Assembly (NCBI GenBank): GCA_031553755.1
Contig: JAVBKZ010000048.1
Span: 1-7,925 of the forward strand
Reading direction: 5' to 3'
Length of the DNA: 7,925 bases
Origin: JAIRVZ01 sp031553755
Lineage (GTDB): Bacteria; Bacteroidota; Bacteroidia; Bacteroidales; Azobacteroidaceae
A model generated the notes under the pieces. The model was not told the origin of the DNA. It did no database searches and saw only the letters and a program-made list of their open reading frames with translations. A program made the position numbers and the translations under genes. Shown in pieces: positions 1-6,237 of the stretch. The number at the start of each line of letters is the position of its first letter. Position 1 is the first letter of the stretch.

Positions 1-2
1 AC

Positions 3-250
3 GCCTGCACTCCATTCACAAAAGAAAAACAAGAAAAGAATTTGTATTTATCAAAATTAGTTGTAAACTTGCATGGATTAATTCCTCATTATACACTTAA
101 CGAAGTGGTTGTAAACTGTCCGAAGGATGGGGAGTACTTTATTATGATAATGAAGGTCAACATTATTCATCTCAAGGAAGTAATTGCTACGTTTATGAAT
201 GTGATGATTATGGAAATTGTAATTCTCGTTATGAAACTGCGAATATATAG
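3..250 (+). pseudogene. probable frameshifted small peptide gene (possible RiPP precursor), 5' end outside window
   Basis: I do not recognise this gene by family. Frame 3 is open from base 3 and reads a Leu/Val/Asn-rich segment (LYLSKLVVN at 42-68, then LNEVVVNC and PKDG up to 131). Frame 2 from 131 to the TAG at 248-250 reads a tail with clear peptide character: YYDNEGQHYSSQ, then SNCYVYECDDYGNCNSRYE, with three Cys, many Tyr and many small polar residues. Adding one G to the GGGG run at 129-132 joins the two as PKDGGVLYYDNEG, placing a Gly-Gly immediately before the tail, as expected for a leader/core boundary cut by a C39 peptidase such as the one encoded at 6238. Seen: the two frames and the G run. 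Inferred: the frameshift and the precursor role. The start codon is not in the window unless the TTG at 42 is used. Alternatively the frame-2 tail is a chance open frame. Confidence 0.35.
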
Positions 251-263
251 GTTAATCTGAATT

Positions 264-311
264 TGTGCCAAAATCTTGTCATTTAGACTTTAGTTATAGG
301 ATTTTGGCACA
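264..311 (+). terminator. perfect 12-bp inverted repeat, candidate terminator or leader hairpin
   Basis: TGTGCCAAAATC at 264-275 is exactly complementary to GATTTTGGCACA at 300-311, with a 24-nt AT-rich spacer. The stem starts 13 nt after the TAG at 250 and ends 15 nt before the ATG at 327, so it fits a terminator for the small peptide gene or a 5' leader structure of the GLPGLI gene. The sequence after the right arm is TTT followed by A residues, not a T tract, so a classical rho-independent terminator is only weakly supported. A DNA-binding dyad (operator) is another reading. Confidence 0.45.
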
Positions 312-326
312 TTTAAAAAAATAAAA

Positions 327-1166
327 ATGAAAAAACTAATTATTTTACTTTCTATTTTAACTTTATTTTTCATTGAAACAGAAGCGCAATACAGTTTCCG
401 TCCCAAAATATCAAGAGGCATATCTAGTTGTGCAGTTGTAGATTCCGGTTATGTCAGAATAAAATATACATTGAATAACCGGAATAAAAATGATATTGAA
501 AACAGTGAAGATATACACATGTTGGAAATCGGGGAAAAACAGTCTAGATATTCCAGTTATGTAATTTTCAGAGGAGATTCGACTGTTTCCAGTGGAGATA
601 ATACTTACTACAGGAAGTATGCCGGTCCGGTATATCATCAATATAATAAATGTAACAAATTATTTTGGGGAGAATACTTTAAAGATTATAAAAACAATAC
701 TCTTTCTGAATATGTATGTATGCCTAAAGCAATTCCAAACTACTGGTATTCAGAAGCAATTCCTATTTTTCAATGGGAAATTCAAGAAGATACGGTAAGT
801 ATTGCAAATTATTTGTGCCAAAAAGCAACATGCTCCTTTCGAGGAAGAAATTACATTGCATGGTTCACTCCTGAGATTCCAATCAATAATGGACCGTGGA
901 AATTCGGAGGATTGCCCGGATTAATATTAAAAGTTTATGATGATAAGAATGACTATGTTTTTGAATGTGTTAGGATAGAAAACAACACTTCAGGATTTGC
1001 TATCCATGCTTATAACCATAGTAATTACGGGAAAATAACAAGAGAAAAATTATGGAAATTATGGAAAGATATTTTTGAACGTTATGATGATATTATAGGA
1101 AGTGTATCTATTTCAGGAAATCTTGAACGGAAATATTTACCATATAATCCATTGGAATTAGAATAA
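327..1166 (+). CDS. GLPGLI family secreted protein
   Basis: This 279-residue protein has an N-terminal signal peptide (MKK, hydrophobic LIILLSILTLFFI, likely cleavage near residue 20 before QYS), so it is exported to the periplasm or beyond. The family signature GLPGLI is intact at residues 195-200, inside the characteristic context of an Ala-Trp-Phe-Thr-Pro-Glu-Ile-Pro segment, then NNGPWKFGGLPGLI and an acidic stretch. The C-terminus PYNPLELE is typical of the family. Its length is normal and I see no defect. The molecular function of GLPGLI proteins is not established; in Bacteroidota they often sit directly beside outer-membrane barrel genes, as here, where the next start follows the stop by 2 nt. 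The ATG at 327 is chosen because it begins the signal peptide and follows an A-rich stretch common at starts in this phylum. Inferred role: envelope partner of the downstream barrel protein. Confidence 0.93.
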   Translation: MKKLIILLSILTLFFIETEAQYSFRPKISRGISSCAVVDSGYVRIKYTLNNRNKNDIENSEDIHMLEIGEKQSRYSSYVIFRGDSTVSSGDNTYYRKYAGPVYHQYNKCNKLFWGEYFKDYKNNTLSEYVCMPKAIPNYWYSEAIPIFQWEIQEDTVSIANYLCQKATCSFRGRNYIAWFTPEIPINNGPWKFGGLPGLILKVYDDKNDYVFECVRIENNTSGFAIHAYNHSNYGKITREKLWKLWKDIFERYDDIIGSVSISGNLERKYLPYNPLELE

Positions 1167-1168
1167 CT

Positions 1169-3820
1169 ATGACAAAACAATATTCAATAGCCTTTCTAAT
1201 ATTATTTCTGATACCAGTCACATTATTTTCCCAAACAGTCATTACCGGTGTTGTGAAAAATAAAGAAAGCATTCCTTTGAGAGCAAATGTGATGGTACAG
1301 GCAAAAGGAAGCGTATCCATTTCTGCTTTTTCGATGAGTAACGAACAAGGGAATTATGTTGTTACATATAAGGGAACGGCTGATACACTTATAATTTCTG
1401 TTACCGGAATAAATATTGGGAAACAAACTAAAACAATATTGAACAAACAACAACAAATCGATTTTATAATAGAAGAAAAACCCTTGAAACTAAAAGAAGT
1501 ATCTGTAGTTCCCGATAAAATAACCCGTACGGGAGATACATTGAATTATTCAGTTGGCGCATATACAGACCAAAATGATCGGGTAATCGGGGATGTATTG
1601 AAAAAAATGCCCGGTATTGAAGTTTCTCCTGCAGGTACTATTTCTTATAATGGAGTAAGGATTAATAAATTTTATGTTGAAAATATGGATTTATTGCAGG
1701 GCCGTTATGGTATTGCAACCCGTAATATTGCGGTAAAAGATGTAGCAACGGTACAAGTTATGGAAAACCATCAGCCCATTAAAGCGTTGCGGGATAAAAT
1801 CATTTCTGAACAAGCAGCTATCAACCTCAAACTAAAAGAAGAAGCAAAAGGTACTCTTGCCGTTACAGGAATGGCAGGCATAGGTTATGAACCGTTTCTG
1901 TGGAATGCCGAATTGGTTTCCATGTTTTTTGGAAAGAAAACGCAAAATATGAGTGTTTATAAAGGAAATAATTCAGGAAACAATGTGGCCTCGGAATTTC
2001 GTACACATTACGATTACGAACGTGTATATATGAATGATGGAAGCATGCTTTCCATACAAAATCCAACGACTCCTCCAGTTCCTCAAAAACGTTACCTTTA
2101 CAATCACTCCAACGCGATAACTACAAATCAATTACTTAAAATATCTAAAGATACGGAATGTACTATTAACGCTATTTATTACAACGACCGGATAGAAAAG
2201 GAAGGTTATTCCATATACGAACAGTATCTTCCGGGAGACAGTATTCTTTCGATTGAAGAAAAGGTAACAACAAAGAGCAAGGTAAACAATCTTGAACTTG
2301 CCATGAAGATCAATAACAATGCCGAAAATTATTATTTGAATAATGCTTTCAATTTAAAAGGTAGTTGGAATGATGATTCCGGCTCTGGAATTACAAAAAG
2401 TAATTCGGGAAACATGGATGAAATGATTTCCCAATATCTCGAAAAACCTTTTTTTTCTGTCGATAATACATTGAACCTGATTAAAAACGTGAAAAATAAT
2501 TCCTATAAAATTTATTTTTCTACCGGTTATGGATATAAACCTCATACGCTGACCGTATCTCCGGCAGATTATTTTGGGAACGGGGATTTATCTTCCATTT
2601 CTCAAAATATACTTTCAAGGGATTTTGCTACTGTATTACGGTTGTCTTACGGATTGAAAATAGACTATGTGAATATGGATTATGGAATTTGGGGTAGGGT
2701 AGACTTGCGTAGTTTGGACTCTGAATTGCAAGGAAAATATAATACAGGAAATTTAATGATTCCGGAAGATTCCCTCAAAAACGATCTCGGGTATAACAAC
2801 TACCAAACCGGCTTTTTTCAAAGTTATACTTACCAAAAAGACCGACTCAAAGCGACATTGTCCTTACCATTAACGTGTTACATACTGCATATCGACGACC
2901 GGATTCCCGATAAATTCACAAAATACGATAAATGGATCGCCAATCCTTCCATTCGATTGAAATATGACTTAACCCACGAACTGGATTTTTCGACCGGAGC
3001 AAATTATTCTAAGTCATTCGGAGATATGAATTCCGCTTATACCGGTTATATCATGCATAGTTACAGGAGTTTATTGCGGAATACTGTTGAACGGTTGTTT
3101 GAAACCCATTCAACCGAAGCCAATGCATCCATTAGTTATAGGAATGTTTTTGAGGCTTTATTTATTCAATCGGGTATAACCTACAGTAATTCTTGGAAAA
3201 ACCTGCTTTATGGTTATGATTACCAGGGTATCATGAGAATAAAAACCACTATCGACCAGCCAACCAAATCAGAAGGATACCAGGCAAATATCAGTATCCA
3301 AAAAGGATTGAAATTTTGTTCTTCGACTGTGAGGTTAACAGGGAATTATCGTGAAAATAAAAGCGAGCAATTAATCCAAAATGATATACTCAACTATCGG
3401 TCGGAAGGATATGGACTTGGAGGTAATTTGAACTTCAGCCCTATACAATTTGCCAGTATTAATTATGACGTTTCCTGGAATAAAAATAAAAGCTATGCCT
3501 TGGAACTTTCCAAATCATTAAAGCCTATTAATTCGGTATCTCAAGATGGTAAAATCAATCTATTTCCGCATAAAACCGTGACAATCAATTTTAACGTTGA
3601 ATATAACTACAACAGTGCTACAACTAATCGTTATTCGACTTTTGCAGATGCCGGCATTAAATTCAAACGAAAACAATTGGATTTGGAACTGGAGTGTAAC
3701 AACTTGTTTAATACTAAACAATATGTTTCGGCATCTTACAGCGACATCAGCGCTTATTATTATAGCTATGACCTGCGTCCAAGAAGTGTATTGCTAAAGA
3801 TGAGATTTAAATTGAAGTAA
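1169..3820 (+). CDS. outer-membrane beta-barrel protein with carboxypeptidase-regulatory-like and plug-like domains (TonB-dependent receptor type)
   Basis: This 883-residue protein starts with a signal peptide (hydrophobic residues about 6-20, cleavage near SQ at 21-22). Residues about 23-101 form a carboxypeptidase D regulatory-like domain (TVITGVVKN at the start, SNEQGNYVV in the middle). Residues about 105-225 resemble the plug of TonB-dependent receptors: LKEVSVVPD, then IGDVLKKMPGIEVSPAGTI, a short YNG and FYVENMDLL. The rest is rich in alternating polar/aromatic strands, as in a large outer-membrane barrel, ending in SVLLKMRFKLK. I see no convincing TonB box, so energy coupling is uncertain. 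It starts 2 nt after the GLPGLI stop, which implies co-transcription and probably translational coupling. The substrate is unknown; given the maturase and exporter genes downstream, carrying a peptide or its ligand across the outer membrane is an inference only. The reading frame is intact and full length. Confidence 0.92.
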   Translation: MTKQYSIAFLILFLIPVTLFSQTVITGVVKNKESIPLRANVMVQAKGSVSISAFSMSNEQGNYVVTYKGTADTLIISVTGINIGKQTKTILNKQQQIDFIIEEKPLKLKEVSVVPDKITRTGDTLNYSVGAYTDQNDRVIGDVLKKMPGIEVSPAGTISYNGVRINKFYVENMDLLQGRYGIATRNIAVKDVATVQVMENHQPIKALRDKIISEQAAINLKLKEEAKGTLAVTGMAGIGYEPFLWNAELVSMFFGKKTQNMSVYKGNNSGNNVASEFRTHYDYERVYMNDGSMLSIQNPTTPPVPQKRYLYNHSNAITTNQLLKISKDTECTINAIYYNDRIEKEGYSIYEQYLPGDSILSIEEKVTTKSKVNNLELAMKINNNAENYYLNNAFNLKGSWNDDSGSGITKSNSGNMDEMISQYLEKPFFSVDNTLNLIKNVKNNSYKIYFSTGYGYKPHTLTVSPADYFGNGDLSSISQNILSRDFATVLRLSYGLKIDYVNMDYGIWGRVDLRSLDSELQGKYNTGNLMIPEDSLKNDLGYNNYQTGFFQSYTYQKDRLKATLSLPLTCYILHIDDRIPDKFTKYDKWIANPSIRLKYDLTHELDFSTGANYSKSFGDMNSAYTGYIMHSYRSLLRNTVERLFETHSTEANASISYRNVFEALFIQSGITYSNSWKNLLYGYDYQGIMRIKTTIDQPTKSEGYQANISIQKGLKFCSSTVRLTGNYRENKSEQLIQNDILNYRSEGYGLGGNLNFSPIQFASINYDVSWNKNKSYALELSKSLKPINSVSQDGKINLFPHKTVTINFNVEYNYNSATTNRYSTFADAGIKFKRKQLDLELECNNLFNTKQYVSASYSDISAYYYSYDLRPRSVLLKMRFKLK

Positions 3821-3841
3821 AAATTAAATAAAAATGCTGCC

Positions 3842-4207
3842 ATGGAAATAAAAGATTATTGGTTTTCTCTAAAATCGCATGTATATGTATATTTCAAAAA
3901 GGAGAAAATATTATTGTACAACACACAGAGTGGAAGTAAAATTGAAACATCCCTAAAAGAAGCTATTACACTCGTTAACCAATTATATGAACCTGTTAAT
4001 TTAGGGGTAATTGTATTGGAGAGTCAATTGTTATCCAATCTTGAAGTACAAAACTTTGTTAAAGAAGTGCAAAAAAAAGAAATGGGAGATTTGTGGGAGA
4101 TACGCACTGGCTCACAAAAACCAATCAGATTTATTCCAATTCTCAATTTGCAAAATGATATAGATAAATTGCACAAAAAAAGACATGAATTCATTGAAAG
4201 TGGCTAA
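3842..4207 (+). CDS. truncated pseudo-radical-SAM protein, N-terminal fragment (GG-Bacteroidales system, TIGR04150-like)
   Basis: This 121-residue product begins with the N-terminal pattern I associate with pseudo-rSAM proteins of the GG-Bacteroidales RiPP system: DYWFSLKSHVYVYF, then EKILLYNTQSG (residues 5-31), and later PIRFIPILNLQNDIDKL (94-110), where the core barrel would begin. Family members are roughly three times longer, and their barrel lacks the CxxxCxxC cluster. Here the protein stops shortly after NLQNDIDKL and the sequence runs into a SPASM domain in another frame. It lies 21 nt downstream of the barrel gene and overlaps the next gene by 23 nt. The full-length family is thought to assist a radical-SAM maturase acting on a precursor peptide; this fragment is probably non-functional. 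Family placement is by motif memory; the truncation is evident from the lost length. Confidence 0.7.
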   Translation: MEIKDYWFSLKSHVYVYFKKEKILLYNTQSGSKIETSLKEAITLVNQLYEPVNLGVIVLESQLLSNLEVQNFVKEVQKKEMGDLWEIRTGSQKPIRFIPILNLQNDIDKLHKKRHEFIESG

Positions 4208-4628
4208 GGAAATATTTAGACTCAATGGATTAAATTCAAGTTTTTGGTCCTATATACCCAAAACTTTTCACAGATGTTATTCTGACAGGTACCATCATTA
4301 TGCAATAAATTACGATGGTAAAATCTATAAATGTACAGCACGTGATTATGGAGAAGATAAAGTAATAGGAAATTTATTGCCTAATGGCCAAATAGACTGG
4401 AATCAAGAATTGCTAAGCAGTCTTTTCTCCAGAGCCACATTTGAAAATAGTAAATGTTTGGAATGTAAACGGCTACCTGTCTGTATGGGTCCTTGTATTC
4501 AAAAGAATTATGAGTCCCGGATAAATAATACTCCTTTACCATGTATTGCTGATTATACCCAGTATTCTCTAACATCTTATATTGTAGAAGAGGCTAAAAA
4601 AAGGAACTTAATAAAAGAAATATCATGA
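4185..4628 (+). CDS. SPASM-domain C-terminal fragment of a radical-SAM peptide maturase (GG-Bacteroidales type likely)
   Basis: The 147 residues contain a complete-looking SPASM domain, which binds auxiliary iron-sulfur clusters in radical-SAM peptide maturases. Visible elements are C31, then INYDGKIYKCTARDYG with C50, GNLLPNGQIDW, the motif CLECKRLPVCMGPC (C91, C94, C100, C104) and C120. The CxxxCxxC motif of the radical-SAM core and the whole catalytic barrel are absent; full-length relatives run to several hundred residues. In this frame the nearest upstream stop is the TAG at 4161-4163, so no core is encoded upstream. The ATG at 4185 is the only reasonable start, and it lies inside the preceding gene. 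The stop overlaps the next ATG as ATGA. Most likely this is the retained tail of a maturase whose front was deleted together with the back of the pseudo-rSAM gene. A stand-alone SPASM protein is possible but less likely. Confidence 0.72.
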   Translation: MNSLKVAKEIFRLNGLNSSFWSYIPKTFHRCYSDRYHHYAINYDGKIYKCTARDYGEDKVIGNLLPNGQIDWNQELLSSLFSRATFENSKCLECKRLPVCMGPCIQKNYESRINNTPLPCIADYTQYSLTSYIVEEAKKRNLIKEIS

Positions 4629-5974
4629 AAAAAACCAAATTAATTATTTTGATTATTTGCTTGTTATTTGTTAATAAAATTATCGCCCAAGATAACATGC
4701 CAAGTAAAACAGAAAGAATCTATTCGTTATCTATTATGTGGAAAGAATTGCAATATAGTTTTGCATTCCCGGAAACTTTTCAACAGGTAAATTTGGACAG
4801 TTTGTACTTGGCATACCTGCCAAAAGTGGAAAGTGTAAAGAACAATTACGAGTATTACAATATATTGTGTGAATTTATGGCCCATTTCAACGAAGCGCAT
4901 ACAGGCATTTCTACACCTCGCCGTCCGGATGATCTTCCTCCTTTGAAAACAATAACTTTTGGCGAAAAAATCATAGTCAGCAATGTTGCCAAAAACATGC
5001 TCGATCAAATTCCGTTAGGGAGTGAAATATTAAAAATAAACCACATTCCGGTAATAGAATACCTTAAAGACTCCATATATCAATATGTATCAGCATCAAC
5101 GTCACATTGGAAATTCGACAAGGCTGTAGTTGATAAAATGCTTTATGGAAAACCTCTGTCCACAGTAAACCTTACAGTGAAAACACCCAAAGGAAAAGAA
5201 AACGAAGTAAGCATGATACGAAATTTCAATTTCAACAGTGCAAACGAAATAATGGCCGATACTACCAAGACAAAGCCTATCAACATAAGAATTATCAACA
5301 AGAACATTGGGTATATTCAATTAAATTCTTTTTTAGGGACACATCTTAATACTATACATGATACTTTCAACCATTATTTACCGCAATTAAGGAAATGTAA
5401 AGGTTTGATTATAGATATTAGAGGAAACAGGGGAGGCACAGATGAAGCATGGGAGCATATTGCATATTTCCTCATTTCCGAATCTCAAATACAAACTAAA
5501 GGGAAGTGGTTTTCAAGAAAATCTGTTACTACTTACTCAATGTGGGGCGAATACGACTATAGATTCAAGGAATACTACCACGGAACAGCAATGGAAGAAA
5601 TACAACATTCTCCGTATATGAACACTTTAGAAGACTCTTTAAAATTACATCAACCACTGTTTATAATTTCAGGACAGCACGTAGGCTCTGCTGCGGAAGA
5701 TTTTTTAGTTCACATGAAAGACATGAAACGCGCAACCGTTATTGGAGAGCCAAGCACTGGAGCAATCGGTGAACCAATGTTTATATCATTGCCTGGTAAA
5801 TATGTTGCAAGAATTTGTGCAAAAAAATATGTAAATTCGGACGGAACTCAACCTATAGAAACAGGCATACTACCTGACATTGAAGTTAAAAGAGATTACA
5901 ATGCGTATTTGAAAGGTAAAGATAATATCTTGGAACAAGCGATTAGTGAATTACAAAAACAAATAAGAGATTGA
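4625..5974 (+). CDS. secreted S41 family peptidase (C-terminal processing / tricorn-like serine protease)
   Basis: This 449-residue protein begins with a signal peptide (hydrophobic LIILIICLLFV, cleavage near AQ at 21-22), so it acts in the periplasm or outside. Family features appear in order: HFNEAHTGI (about 87-95), a PDZ-like segment with LGSEILKINHIPVIEYL (131-147), NIGYIQLNSFLG (227-238), GLIIDIRGNRGGT (260-272), PLFIISG, then GSAAEDF with the presumed nucleophile Ser355, GEPSTGAIGEP, and the C-terminal NSDGTQPIETGILPDIEV. No key element seems missing and the length is normal. Its ATG overlaps the previous stop (ATGA), indicating translational coupling to the SPASM gene. In this context it could process or degrade the exported peptide, but no substrate is visible. 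The TGA at 5972-5974 is followed, in the same frame, by a remnant of a different gene. Confidence 0.92.
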   Translation: MKKTKLIILIICLLFVNKIIAQDNMPSKTERIYSLSIMWKELQYSFAFPETFQQVNLDSLYLAYLPKVESVKNNYEYYNILCEFMAHFNEAHTGISTPRRPDDLPPLKTITFGEKIIVSNVAKNMLDQIPLGSEILKINHIPVIEYLKDSIYQYVSASTSHWKFDKAVVDKMLYGKPLSTVNLTVKTPKGKENEVSMIRNFNFNSANEIMADTTKTKPINIRIINKNIGYIQLNSFLGTHLNTIHDTFNHYLPQLRKCKGLIIDIRGNRGGTDEAWEHIAYFLISESQIQTKGKWFSRKSVTTYSMWGEYDYRFKEYYHGTAMEEIQHSPYMNTLEDSLKLHQPLFIISGQHVGSAAEDFLVHMKDMKRATVIGEPSTGAIGEPMFISLPGKYVARICAKKYVNSDGTQPIETGILPDIEVKRDYNAYLKGKDNILEQAISELQKQIRD

Positions 5975-6229
5975 ATTAAAATTTCTCAGAAAGGAACAAA
6001 AATTCGCTTTATTAATCATAAGGATGTATCTATTGAGGATATTGTTAAAACTACCGAATTTCAAAAATATTGGAATATTAAAAAAGATGATATAGATGTA
6101 TGTAAAGATTGTGAATTTAGATATATGTGCACTGATTGTAGGGCTTATATAATGGATTCTAAAAATTAATTTTCTAAACCTGCTAAATGCAAGTATAATC
6201 CATATACTGCAGAATGGGAAAATAACTGA
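5975..6229 (+). pseudogene. gwsS: C-terminal remnant of grasp-with-spasm SPASM protein (GwsS type) with internal stop
   Basis: This stretch between the S41 and ABC genes has no intact gene, but one frame reads a clear family tail. From 6017 it gives HKDVSIEDIVKTTEFQKYW, then VCKDCEFRYMC at 6098-6130 and TDCRAYIMDSKN, a TAA at 6167-6169, and in the same frame FSKPAKCKYNPYTAEWENN to TGA at 6227-6229. The CKDCEFRY-C-x-DCRAY block and the KPAKC-YNPYT-EWE ending are the hallmark C-terminus of the SPASM partner in the grasp-with-spasm RiPP system (TIGR04193 in my recollection). Only about 85 codons remain and there is no start codon. The internal TAA falls where relatives have an ordinary residue before YSKP or FSKP; one base change from a sense codon such as TTA would create it. 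The final TGA overlaps the GAGGA ribosome-binding site of the next gene. The GwsG ATP-grasp partner is not in the window. Confidence 0.8.
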
Positions 6230-6237
6230 GGATTATT

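Noticed and set aside
42..260. 72-residue frame-3 product starting at TTG 42 as a gene in its own right
   Set aside because: After about 131 it turns into low-complexity Met/Ile/Val sequence while frame 2 shows a sensible peptide tail ending at TAG 248; only the front half of this frame is likely to be real.
592..798. + strand frame inside the GLPGLI gene
   Set aside because: It overlaps an intact family member completely and shows no recognisable features.
3597..3797. + strand frame inside the 3' end of the barrel gene
   Set aside because: It is an out-of-frame shadow of barrel strands with a random-looking composition.
411..5320. Minus-strand open frames (for example 411-641, 1108-1320, 1223-1456, 1863-2066, 4381-4575, 4727-5008, 5102-5320)
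   Set aside because: All lie antisense to well-supported genes, match no family I know, and lack their own start context.
5972..5974. TGA as selenocysteine or recoded stop between the protease and SPASM remnant
   Set aside because: The S41 protein already has its normal C-terminus and no SECIS-like structure was apparent; the remnant also has a further stop at 6167.
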